From assembly GCF_001435845.1 (NCBI RefSeq), contig NZ_CM003596.1, positions 2,961,298 through 3,025,297 of the forward strand: a stretch of 64,000 nucleotides of DNA, read 5' to 3'. Source of the stretch: Psychrobacter sp. P11G3. GTDB lineage: Bacteria > Pseudomonadota > Gammaproteobacteria > Pseudomonadales > Moraxellaceae. The notes beneath the pieces were generated by a model. That model saw only the letters and a list, made by a program, of their open reading frames with translations. It did no database searches and had not been told where the DNA came from. Within the stretch, counting starts at the first letter, position 1. Each line of letters starts with the position of its first letter. Of this stretch, positions 31,843-40,518 are shown piece by piece. The translations under genes and the position numbers were made by a program.

Positions 31843-32742
31843 CTAGTGGCTGCCTATCAATATCTGTTGCTCAGCATTGGTTTTGGTCAGCTCTAGATTT
31901 TGGATAAATCGACCTTCTACATCGGTAATGGTAATTTTCCAATCATCTATCACGACACTCTCGCCTTCTAAATCACCAACAAAGCCAAGTGCTTGCATAA
32001 CCAAACCGCCCATCGTATCGACATCGGTATCGTCAAAACGACTACCCAACTCATCATTACAGTCTTCGATTACTGTAGACGCTTGGACACGCCATGTGTT
32101 TGGCTTTTCTGGATCAGGGACGATATTGTTGATATCGCTGTCTTCATCAAAGTCATCATGCTCATCGACGATATCACCAACGATTTCCTCGAGCAAATCT
32201 TCCATAGTGACCACACCACCAAAGTTACCAAACTCATCAACGACAATCGCCATATGTACTTGGGTGCGCTGCAATGAGCGCAACAAGGTATCAGAACGAG
32301 CCGTTTCACTGATATATAACGGCTGGCGCACCAAGTCTCTAAGACGCTTACTGTCAATTTTGTCTTCTTGATTGCGAACCATATGTACCAGAATCGGAAT
32401 CAAGTCTTTTGCCAATAAGATACCGATGACGGCATCATCATCTTGACTGTCAAAAACAGGATAGCGCGAGTGAGTGGTCTCAAGAATGATGTCCATCACT
32501 TCGGCAAGACTGGTGCTCTCGTGCAGGCCAATCACTTGCGGACGCGGTGTCATGATTTCGCGGACTTGTGTCGCAGGCAAATCTAGCACGCCTTCTAACA
32601 TATCGACAGTATCAGGCTCTAAAAACTGGCGCGAGTCTTGTACCAGACGAATCAATTCATCACGGGTTTCGGGGGCGGTCGATAGCCAGCGTTTTAAGCC
32701 GCGCATCGACCAACTACTCGGGCTGGGAGTGTCGTCAGACAT
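31843..32742 (-). CDS. corC: CorC/HlyC CBS-domain protein
   Basis: The 299-residue protein is a short CorC: two CBS domains (about residues 65-190, starting at R-E-I-M-T-P-R-P-Q-V) and a C-terminal CorC_HlyC FAD-like domain (about 205-290). It has no membrane domain. Known: CorC is linked to magnesium/cobalt homeostasis and lies upstream of lnt in gammaproteobacteria. Here ybeZ and ybeY are missing upstream, where a divergent DUF4105 gene is found. The acid-rich D-E-H-D-D-F-D-E-D linker is typical. A weak ribosome site precedes the ATG. Confidence 0.92.
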   Translation of the reverse strand: MSDDTPSPSSWSMRGLKRWLSTAPETRDELIRLVQDSRQFLEPDTVDMLEGVLDLPATQVREIMTPRPQVIGLHESTSLAEVMDIILETTHSRYPVFDSQDDDAVIGILLAKDLIPILVHMVRNQEDKIDSKRLRDLVRQPLYISETARSDTLLRSLQRTQVHMAIVVDEFGNFGGVVTMEDLLEEIVGDIVDEHDDFDEDSDINNIVPDPEKPNTWRVQASTVIEDCNDELGSRFDDTDVDTMGGLVMQALGFVGDLEGESVVIDDWKITITDVEGRFIQNLELTKTNAEQQILIGSH

Positions 32743-33030
32743 GGTGGTGTGATTTAACCTCTTTAGTTAATAAAAATTAGAATAGTATTCAATAGAAAAA
32801 CGAACAATACTCAATAAAAAAACAAGTAGAGCCTAGATGGGGATAAAAGTAGCAAATAAAACAGCTGATTTGTTATTAATTAATGGATGAATAACAAATT
32901 TGCTAGTACAAATTAGCTTCACTTTATCGCAAGGCTCACCGACATTCAACGACAAATTCACTCAAATTGTATTGTCAGCGTGTTATAAACTTTGCTATGG
33001 TCAAAGCCTTTATTTATCAAAGCAAACCCT

Positions 33031-34380
33031 ATGTCGTTACGTTCCGTTTTTTCTCGCTTACTCTCGTCGCGTTCACGCAGTCGACTGTCAGACAGACGTG
33101 GCTTAGAGAGCCGTGGTTTAGAGAGTCTTGACTTAAAACGCGAAATATCAAAAAACAGCTCATCAAATAGCAATCAGCCAAAGTCTACATGGCGCCAGCG
33201 TCTTGTGACTTTTTTAATTGCCGTTACGTTATTGTTATCGGCGCTATGGTTGTTACTCGCGATTTGGTATCAATACGGCATCAGCTCAGTATTGACTTGG
33301 CTTGCGACAATAGCGATTGTAGGGATATTAGCTGAGCTGCTAAGTACTCGTTATTGGGATACTGTCACAAGAGTATTGCACAGTGACTCACTATCTAATA
33401 GAAAATCAATTAGCAAAAATATAGCAACCAAGCTGCTTATCGGCGTATATGGCGCTGTTTGGCTTGTAGGTCTAGGTTGGTTTTTTTCTATCGAACCGAA
33501 ACAAGATCGAGAATGGATGGCTGAAGTCAGTCAGCGAGTCTCCTATGAGCGCGATGCGACTAACTCTGACTTGATTACCTTAACCAATGTTCGTAACTTT
33601 GATTGGCAAACTGAAGAAGACGCTACCGAGCATTGGGAGACCCGTACGATTGATTTGTCTAAACTCTCTGGCGTTGATGTGACCAATTCTTATTGGATGG
33701 GGCCACTAATTGCTCATACCTTAGTTAGCTTTCGATTCGAAGATGATAGACCACTAGCCTTCTCATTTGAAATTCGTAAAGAAGACGGCGAGTCTTTTTC
33801 AGCGCTGGCTGGGTTTTTTCGACGTTATGAGCTGAGCCTGATTGCCGCAGAAGAGCGCGATATTATTTACACTCGCAGCAACGCTCGTGGCGAACAGGTT
33901 TATCTGTTTCCTATTAGCAATTTGCAACAGCATGAAGTGAGGTCGCTATTTGAGTCTTATCTAACGGCGGCTGATGATTTGAACGCTAAACCTGCTTGGT
34001 ACAATACATTGCTCAGCAACTGTACCAATATTATCTTTTATATGGCGCGTATCGTCAGTGGCGATCGCTTGCCATGGGATTATCGGATTTGGGTGTCTGG
34101 TTGGTTACCGAACTATCTATATGATGTAGGTATGTTGGATGCAGCTCCAGAAAAGGACAACCAGCCTTGGTCAATGAATACGTGGTATGAGCGCACTCAT
34201 ATCAACCCAAAAGCAAAAGGCTTTGATAATCAGAATAACCTAAAGTCTAGCGTTAGTAGAGATGAGAACAGCCGTAAATTCTCACAGCAGATTCGTCAAG
34301 ATATTCCGATACCAGCATTGGCTAACTCGCAAGCCAGTGCGGAAGCAAAAGCCAAATCTACTGCTCAGGCATCTAACTAA
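33031..34380 (+). CDS. DUF4105 membrane protein
   Basis: This 449-residue protein has two N-terminal membrane helices (about residues 57-80 and 84-103), a third short helix near 145, and then a DUF4105 domain. The domain includes N-V-R-N-F-D-W, S-Y-W-M-G-P, S-F-E-I-R-K-E-D-G-E-S-F, and the late N-C-T-N-I-I-F, whose Cys and context suggest a thiol-type catalytic site of the kind proposed for DUF4105. A small R-G-L-E-S repeat occurs near residue 30. I chose ATG 33031 over TTG 32992; neither has a good ribosome site. It faces ycgN with only 7 bases between their stop codons. The function is unknown. Confidence 0.83.
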   Translation: MSLRSVFSRLLSSRSRSRLSDRRGLESRGLESLDLKREISKNSSSNSNQPKSTWRQRLVTFLIAVTLLLSALWLLLAIWYQYGISSVLTWLATIAIVGILAELLSTRYWDTVTRVLHSDSLSNRKSISKNIATKLLIGVYGAVWLVGLGWFFSIEPKQDREWMAEVSQRVSYERDATNSDLITLTNVRNFDWQTEEDATEHWETRTIDLSKLSGVDVTNSYWMGPLIAHTLVSFRFEDDRPLAFSFEIRKEDGESFSALAGFFRRYELSLIAAEERDIIYTRSNARGEQVYLFPISNLQQHEVRSLFESYLTAADDLNAKPAWYNTLLSNCTNIIFYMARIVSGDRLPWDYRIWVSGWLPNYLYDVGMLDAAPEKDNQPWSMNTWYERTHINPKAKGFDNQNNLKSSVSRDENSRKFSQQIRQDIPIPALANSQASAEAKAKSTAQASN

Positions 34381-34387
34381 CTGTAGA

Positions 34388-35002
34388 CTAAGGATTAACC
34401 CAGTTAACCACCCGTGTCTCCATTTCTTCATCAGACATACCGATTTCCGTGACACAGCGACCAGCGACGCCCACGTTGGCCGCTCGCATTTGTTGTTGTG
34501 TCACCACCGCATCCCCAGTCAATAATAAATGCCAACTTGGTAACCCCTGCCCTTTATACAAACGCTTATAAGCGCAGTGCGATGGTAGCCACATCATTTT
34601 GGGCAAGTTGTCCATAGTCAGCTGAATACAATCTGGCACGTGCTCCTGACGCGTTGCATAGTGACTGCAATATCCTGTCGCGCAGTCCATCAACTGGCAG
34701 GTGACATCGGTATATTCGACCAGCTCTTCATCCACATTACCGCTTTCATCTTCATCGATATACTTAATCAAGCAGCAACTGCCGCAACCATCGCACAACG
34801 CTTCCCACTCGCTATGGTTTAATTCTGTTAATGAAAATCGCGACCAGAACTGCGGACGTAGTGGTTCAGACTTAGAATTAACAAAATCGACATCGGTACT
34901 ATCAGGGAACAAACTTACCGATTGCGCAGGCTTGGCCGCTGCATCGAGACCTGAGTTCAAGTCAGATTGGTCATTATTTTTGTTTAACAAATTTATAGTC
35001 AT
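34388..35002 (-). CDS. ycgN: YcgN family cysteine-cluster protein
   Basis: This 204-residue protein matches the UPF0260/YcgN family. The cysteines are conserved: C-D-G-C-G-S-C-C, then C-Q-L-M-D-C-A-T-G-Y-C, a C in P-D-C-I-Q-L, C-A-Y-K-R-L-Y and G-R-C-V. The pattern suggests a metal or iron-sulfur site, but the biochemical role is unknown. The first 45 residues are polar and longer than in E. coli. No ribosome site is evident. It converges on the DUF4105 gene, with 7 bases between. Confidence 0.88.
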   Translation of the reverse strand: MTINLLNKNNDQSDLNSGLDAAAKPAQSVSLFPDSTDVDFVNSKSEPLRPQFWSRFSLTELNHSEWEALCDGCGSCCLIKYIDEDESGNVDEELVEYTDVTCQLMDCATGYCSHYATRQEHVPDCIQLTMDNLPKMMWLPSHCAYKRLYKGQGLPSWHLLLTGDAVVTQQQMRAANVGVAGRCVTEIGMSDEEMETRVVNWVNP

Positions 35003-35147
35003 AAAGTCGCAGTAGCATTTTGATAAAGAGCGTTACAGTATTATAGCTGTTTTTGCTAGACATGGGCGTTAAGGTAGTACGAGTTAGAGAAACGAACCAT
35101 CACAATGACGAATAATTAAAACTCACAACATAAAAAAGGACAATAAT

Positions 35148-35885
35148 ATGTCAATTAAGACTTTTGAATTAATCAGTACTACCGAAAACGGTGTAGAACT
35201 TATCAGTTATGTAGCACTACCAGAAAACGCTTCAGATGAAAATCCAGCAGCAGGTATCTTGGTTGCACCAGAATGGTGGGGCGTGGTTGATCATCCAAAA
35301 TCAGTGGTTGAGCGTTTGGCAGAGGCGGGTTATGCGGCAGTCGCTATGGACGTCTATGGTGAAGGTAAACTAACCACCGATGCGGCAATGGCAAACATGT
35401 GGATGGAGCAAGTACTGGCCGATCAAGACATGCTAATGGCACGCTGCCGCTTAATCCTTAATGACTTCAGCGATCAGTTATCAGTCGATGGTGACAACTT
35501 AGGCGCAATCGGTTACTGCTTCGGTGGTAAAGTTGTACTAGATATGGCTCGCGAAGGCATGCCGCTAAAAGCGGTTGCTACGTTCCATGGTAACCCAACG
35601 CCAAAACAACCAGCAGACAAAAACTTTGCAGCAAAAGTGTTGGTTGCTCACGGCCGTGATGACTCAATGGTATCAATGGACGCTATCGAAGGTCTAAAAT
35701 CAGAGCTAGACGCAGCCGATGTTGATTACACTATCGACGTTTATGACCATGCCAAACATGGCTTTACCAATCCGCATGCTGATGAACGAGCTGCTAAAAA
35801 CGAAGTAGATCTTGGTTACAATGAAGCTGCTGCTAAACAAAGCTGGGAAAACATGCTTGAGTTTATGAAAGCCAATCTAGCATAA
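35148..35885 (+). CDS. Dienelactone hydrolase family protein
   Basis: This alpha/beta hydrolase (245 residues) has the dienelactone hydrolase triad: Cys in G-Y-C-F-G-G-K, Asp in H-G-R-D-D-S-M-V and His in D-H-A-K-H-G-F. A conserved E-W-W-G sits near residue 43. There is no signal peptide. AAGGA lies 7 bases before the ATG. It is a single-gene unit with a strong terminator 27 bases downstream. The Cys nucleophile supports a lactone-hydrolysing role, but no catechol-degradation genes are nearby, so the substrate is unknown. Confidence 0.9.
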   Translation: MSIKTFELISTTENGVELISYVALPENASDENPAAGILVAPEWWGVVDHPKSVVERLAEAGYAAVAMDVYGEGKLTTDAAMANMWMEQVLADQDMLMARCRLILNDFSDQLSVDGDNLGAIGYCFGGKVVLDMAREGMPLKAVATFHGNPTPKQPADKNFAAKVLVAHGRDDSMVSMDAIEGLKSELDAADVDYTIDVYDHAKHGFTNPHADERAAKNEVDLGYNEAAAKQSWENMLEFMKANLA

Positions 35886-35911
35886 AAAACGATTTGGTAT
35901 AAAGACCATTA

Positions 35912-35944
35912 AAAAGGGTAGCTTAATTATTAAGCTACCCTTTT
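35912..35944 (+). terminator. Terminator after dienelactone hydrolase gene
   Basis: A 14-bp stem (AAAAGGGTAGCTTA / TAAGCTACCCTTTT) with a 5-base loop is followed by T-rich sequence. Confidence 0.88.
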
Positions 35945-36057
35945 ATTTTGAGTGTCATTCTAGCATTTGTCTTTTAGATGAGTAATCAGAGTAGTCTTGT
36001 GCTTCTTATCAAATCACGTCATTATCACTTTACTATAAACTGGATTGAGTGACGAAG

Positions 36058-39000
36058 ATGTTGTATCTAATGGTGACCCAGTTGGGCTGGCTGGCTTTTA
36101 CGATTTTATTGATCGTGGTGGTCGCGTTGTATACTAGGATAGCTCGAAAAATCGAGCATCTACGCCGCGATGTCACAAAACTACAAGCTGAGCTTGCACA
36201 GCAAAAAGACCTCAGAAAAGACAATAGCATGAGTCGTATGACTGCCTCATCTACCCGTTTGGCTGATGACAATGGTCATGTGCGTAGACCTTTTTCTGAA
36301 GATACCGTAACTGAAAATAGCGCACCTAAAAATAACGCGACTGAGGGTAGAGCTTTTGATTCACAACATCCGTCAACAGCCGATACCTTAACAAACACAT
36401 CACCGCCACCATTGCCAACGATGGTGCCAGCGTCAACACCAGCGCCAGCCCAAAATATCATATCGGACGTCGCTAATGATGACCCTATAGATAATCCTTA
36501 CTCAAAAACAACTGCGTATAGCGTGCCGGTACCGAGCGCACCAGCTGCCCCAATTGAGCCTGATGAACGCTCATTGCCTATTGTGACCTCACTGATTCAT
36601 TCAATCAAAAACTGGTTTTTCGGTGGCAACTTGGTCGTGCGAGTCGGCGTAATGGTACTATTAGTAGGTGTGGTGCTCCTGCTTCGCTTATTAAGCGAAT
36701 ATATCGAGATTTCGATTGCCACAAAGCTGATAGCAGTTGGCGTTACAGGGTTAGCATTGGCAGCGCTTGGGTTAAAGCTGACCGCAAAACGCTTCTCATA
36801 TGGGATCACGCTACAAGGTGCAGGTTTAGCAATTGCCTATCTAAGCACCTTTTTCGCTTACAGTGTTTATGAAATTATTCCTAGTATCCCGAGCTTTATC
36901 GGACTTGGGTTATTGTCTGCCATTACCATTGCTCTCGCCGTACGTCAAAACGCTTTTCCTTTAGCATTACTGGCATTATCGGGTGGATTTTTTGCACCGA
37001 TTTTGACCAGTGAAGATACTGGCAGCTTGGTCACCTTATTCAGCTATTATCTACTGCTAAACGTCACCATTGCCGTCATTGCTCACTATCGACCGTGGAA
37101 AATATTAAATCTATTCGGTGTGACTGTGACATTTGGCTTGGCGTACTATTGGGGTGTCAGCGAAAACCTGAGCGCCGTCATTGAAACGCAGCGTTGGTCA
37201 TTGGTGGCATTAGTAGCCTTACACTGGCTACTTTATTTATTTGTCGTCATTCGTTATGCGCAGCAAATCATTACCTATAACGCGCTACACGAGAAAAACC
37301 TCAGTCATGCTGATAATACAGATGATACAAAACACTTGGATAAAGCCCATGTAGGCAGCTCCTATGTATTCCCTATTGATACTGGTTTACTGTTTTCAGT
37401 ACCGCTTCTGTCTTTCGGCTTGCTTTCTGCTTTACTTGATAAGATTCCTAATGCCCTGACCATCACTAGCGCGATTTTGGCGACTGTCTACCTTGGGCTG
37501 GGCTGGGTGTTTATTCAGCGTAGTGAGCGCTATGCCTTAATTACTGAAGGCATGCTGGCTTTAGGATTTGGGTTTTTGGCGCTGGTGATTCCGCTGGCAC
37601 TAGATGCTGAATGGATTGCTTTTGGTTGGTCAGTACAAGGGTTGGCACTAGTATGGTTTGGACGACGCTCGTTGCGATCGTGGTCGGTGTTATTCGGCTT
37701 GCTATTACAGCTCGTTAGTATTGGTATGCTAGTGACGACAGCGATATTCTCTATCCAAGACTATCCCGTTTTAGCCTTTAGTATTTCAGCGCTCAGTTAT
37801 CTAGCGACCGTCTTTATCTTACGCGATAGCAACTCCCCTGCTGTGCTGCTTAATAGCTTAGATAGTAGTAACAAACTTAATAGCCTTAACAATAAAGGCA
37901 CTACAACATCCTCGGTCATACAATCACAAACATTGGACGGCACATCAGATGTATTAACCAGCTATGCGCGTGCGCTGGGTGTCAGTACGCAAGCTGCGCA
38001 GCAATGGCTGACCTCTATCAATAGTCAGAGTCGTGTATTCAAATTCATTTGGCATAGCCCTAGATTCATCAAATTTTTAACATTGACCGCGATGGCTTGG
38101 ATGCTACAAGTACTGATGCTTGATTTGCATCATTGGTTTGATATCTGGCAATCAAGCACGACGGTAATTGCACTGGCAGCACTCATCAGCTTGATTGCTT
38201 ATTGGGTCATCAATCGCTATCGTCCGTGGGCGGAAATTAGACAGCTTAGTCATGGGTTACTAGCCCTGTTCTACTTCATGCTAATACTGCAACTGCCACA
38301 AAAATTTGAGCGAAATTTAACATGGGCAACAGCGGAATGGTTGGTGTTTGTAGGGTTAATAATCGGCTGGTTAGTCATGGGGCAGCTATGGCTAAAAACA
38401 TGGTTTGATACATGGTCCGATAACAGCAATACCTCACGCTATACTGGTGCAAGTTGGCTAGGTACGGGTATCTTACTCATTGCTGCCGCTGCGCATTACG
38501 GCCTACCAGACTCTGATGGCGTGATGGCTTTCTTGTTTTCAGCGGTGCTTATATTGCTTGGGTTATGGTTAAATCATCGTTATACGAGAAAAAATTCAGA
38601 AAATACATCGACCAATAAAGTTTCAGAACAAGGTCTACTGTATTGGTTTGATCGGCGACAGGCACTATTAGGATGTGCTGCCATTTTTGCTCCTATTGCT
38701 TTACTGTGGACTGTTCTTACCAATTGGTCTTATGACGGTATGATTTGGGGAATGTCTTATTTTCCATTATTCAACCTATATGACATCACATCATGGTTGA
38801 CGCTATCGGTTGGTTTTAGTCTGTATTACATCAGCCAACGCCGTCACAATGAAAATTTTACCGAGTCGGGGGCAGCTGCCAAATCTAAGCGCGTATTTAC
38901 TGCTGAGAGTCTGTTAATTGTATTGGGACTGATCAGTTTTTGGTTAATCTCCAGCATGTTGGTCAGAACGTTACATGCCTTTATTGGTACGCCTCTTTGG

Positions 39001-39306
39001 AATGACTATCAAGGCGGCGCATGGCAGAGCGAGCAAGTACAAACAGGACTGACGATTTTATGGACGCTCTTGGCATTGATCGCCACCATCATGGCGAGTC
39101 GCTACTGGCAACGCGCGCTTTGGTTTATGGGTATTGGATTATTAGGTATCGTCGTACTCAAGCTGGTCTTGGTAGATTTGTCACAGACTGAGGCAATTTG
39201 GCGAGTCATATCCTTCCTTGGCGCAGGCAGTTTAATACTATTAATTGGTTACCTTGCCCCATTACCACCCGCGCATGAGGAAACAGAAAACCAAAATCAA
39301 GCGTAA
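36058..39306 (+). CDS. DUF2339 polytopic membrane protein
   Basis: This large membrane protein (1,082 residues) matches DUF2339. An N-terminal membrane helix is followed by a coiled-coil-like stretch, a Pro/Ala/Ser-rich region (about residues 90-175), and then about two dozen hydrophobic helices. The N-terminal part of the membrane domain (G-V-V-L-L-L-R-L-L-S-E-Y-I, G-G-F-F-A-P-I-L) is typical of the family. I chose the ATG at 36058 over a GTG nine bases earlier. No operon partner is visible. The family has no known function, but the topology suggests an envelope role. A polar segment near residues 600-660 may be a loop. Confidence 0.87.
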   Translation: MLYLMVTQLGWLAFTILLIVVVALYTRIARKIEHLRRDVTKLQAELAQQKDLRKDNSMSRMTASSTRLADDNGHVRRPFSEDTVTENSAPKNNATEGRAFDSQHPSTADTLTNTSPPPLPTMVPASTPAPAQNIISDVANDDPIDNPYSKTTAYSVPVPSAPAAPIEPDERSLPIVTSLIHSIKNWFFGGNLVVRVGVMVLLVGVVLLLRLLSEYIEISIATKLIAVGVTGLALAALGLKLTAKRFSYGITLQGAGLAIAYLSTFFAYSVYEIIPSIPSFIGLGLLSAITIALAVRQNAFPLALLALSGGFFAPILTSEDTGSLVTLFSYYLLLNVTIAVIAHYRPWKILNLFGVTVTFGLAYYWGVSENLSAVIETQRWSLVALVALHWLLYLFVVIRYAQQIITYNALHEKNLSHADNTDDTKHLDKAHVGSSYVFPIDTGLLFSVPLLSFGLLSALLDKIPNALTITSAILATVYLGLGWVFIQRSERYALITEGMLALGFGFLALVIPLALDAEWIAFGWSVQGLALVWFGRRSLRSWSVLFGLLLQLVSIGMLVTTAIFSIQDYPVLAFSISALSYLATVFILRDSNSPAVLLNSLDSSNKLNSLNNKGTTTSSVIQSQTLDGTSDVLTSYARALGVSTQAAQQWLTSINSQSRVFKFIWHSPRFIKFLTLTAMAWMLQVLMLDLHHWFDIWQSSTTVIALAALISLIAYWVINRYRPWAEIRQLSHGLLALFYFMLILQLPQKFERNLTWATAEWLVFVGLIIGWLVMGQLWLKTWFDTWSDNSNTSRYTGASWLGTGILLIAAAAHYGLPDSDGVMAFLFSAVLILLGLWLNHRYTRKNSENTSTNKVSEQGLLYWFDRRQALLGCAAIFAPIALLWTVLTNWSYDGMIWGMSYFPLFNLYDITSWLTLSVGFSLYYISQRRHNENFTESGAAAKSKRVFTAESLLIVLGLISFWLISSMLVRTLHAFIGTPLWNDYQGGAWQSEQVQTGLTILWTLLALIATIMASRYWQRALWFMGIGLLGIVVLKLVLVDLSQTEAIWRVISFLGAGSLILLIGYLAPLPPAHEETENQNQA

Positions 39307-39431
39307 TGACAAAGCTGGTTGGGTGAAATTGTGCCGTGAGCAATGTGGTTCTGTAGTAAACTGAGCACCATTAGAAAGTAAACGTTGATTGTTTTACTTT
39401 TAGCATTTTTTATAAAAGGTTATGAAAGCAG

Positions 39432-40388
39432 ATGGATAAGAGAGCAAGTATTCAGTGGTTCCCTGGGCATATGAACAAAGCCCGTAACGAAATCAAAGAA
39501 GTCATGCCGCAGATGGATTTGGTCATCGAGGTCATCGATGCGCGTATTCCATATAGTAGTGAAAACCCAATGGTCGCAGCACTACGCGGCGAAAAACCTG
39601 TTATCAAAATCCTGAACAAAGCTGACCTTGCCGATCCTGAGTTGACGCAAGCTTGGATGGATTATCTCGAGCAGCAAGATGGGGTCAAAGCCATTGCTTG
39701 CGATACTGAAAAAGCCAATGATGTAAAACGCATCATCGCCATCTGTAAGCATCTCGTACCTAATAAAGTCGGGACTGGTCGTCAAATCAAAGCGATGATT
39801 ATGGGTATTCCAAACGTTGGCAAATCAACGCTGATCAATACGCTAGCAGGACGCGCTGTGGCAAAGACAGGCGACGAGCCAGCCGTGACTAAATCGCAGC
39901 AGCTGATTAAGCTCGACGATGACATTATGCTCTATGACACGCCTGGTATGCTATGGCCAAAGGTTGAAAACGAAAACTCTGGTTATCGTTTAGCAGCGAC
40001 GGGCGGTATCCGTGATACGGCTTTTGACTTCGCTGATGTAGCCAGCTATACCGCTGAGTACCTGATGCAAGCCTATCCTGAGCTGCTAAAAACTCGCTAC
40101 AAAATTGAAGAGCTGCCAAAGACCGACTGGGAGTTTTTTGAAGTGGCTGGACGTAATCGCGGCTGTGTACGCGCGGGCAATCAAGTCGATACTTACCGTA
40201 TGTCTGAGATTCTCATTAACGAATTGCGTAGCGCAAAGATTGGTCGTATCACGCTAGAAACACCAGCGATGACTGAAGCTGAAGAAATTGTGGTCGCTGA
40301 ACAACGACTCGCTGCTGAAGAGAAGAAAAAAGCGAAAGAGGAAGAAAAGCGCTTACGTCGTCTAAAAACGCGAAAGAATCGTAAATAG
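39432..40388 (+). CDS. rbgA: Ribosome biogenesis GTPase YlqF/RbgA
   Basis: This circularly permuted GTPase (318 residues) assists large-subunit assembly. The permuted motif order is seen: G4 (N-K-A-D-L, near residue 57), then G1 (G-I-P-N-V-G-K-S-T, near 123) and G3 (D-T-P-G-M). The N terminus starts I-Q-W-F-P-G-H-M-N-K-A, a hallmark of the family, and the C terminus is a basic, K/E-rich tail. The start codon overlaps a 5-codon reading frame (ATG 39422, stop 39437) that begins 10 bases upstream. A terminator follows. Confidence 0.94.
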   Translation: MDKRASIQWFPGHMNKARNEIKEVMPQMDLVIEVIDARIPYSSENPMVAALRGEKPVIKILNKADLADPELTQAWMDYLEQQDGVKAIACDTEKANDVKRIIAICKHLVPNKVGTGRQIKAMIMGIPNVGKSTLINTLAGRAVAKTGDEPAVTKSQQLIKLDDDIMLYDTPGMLWPKVENENSGYRLAATGGIRDTAFDFADVASYTAEYLMQAYPELLKTRYKIEELPKTDWEFFEVAGRNRGCVRAGNQVDTYRMSEILINELRSAKIGRITLETPAMTEAEEIVVAEQRLAAEEKKKAKEEEKRLRRLKTRKNRK

Positions 40389-40432
40389 CGTTTATTTAAA
40401 AGATCATTGCTCAAAAAGCTATTACCTATATA

Positions 40433-40454
40433 AAAGCCCTTATGGGCTTTTTTT
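40433..40454 (+). terminator. Terminator after rbgA
   Basis: The stem AAAGCCC/GGGCTTT has a TTAT loop and ends in a run of T residues. Confidence 0.85.
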
Positions 40455-40518
40455 ATGTCTGTATTATCTGTATAACATCAGTATCGTATATTAGAATTAT
40501 AAATATAGAGAGTGCTTA

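Noticed and set aside
31877..32371. Long open frame (164 codons) opposite corC
   Set aside because: Its Ser-rich composition is an antisense effect; corC is unambiguous by its CBS domains.
33050..33140. Short internal repeat near the start of the DUF4105 gene
   Set aside because: It is a two-copy R-G-L-E-S coding repeat, too short to be a mobile or regulatory repeat.
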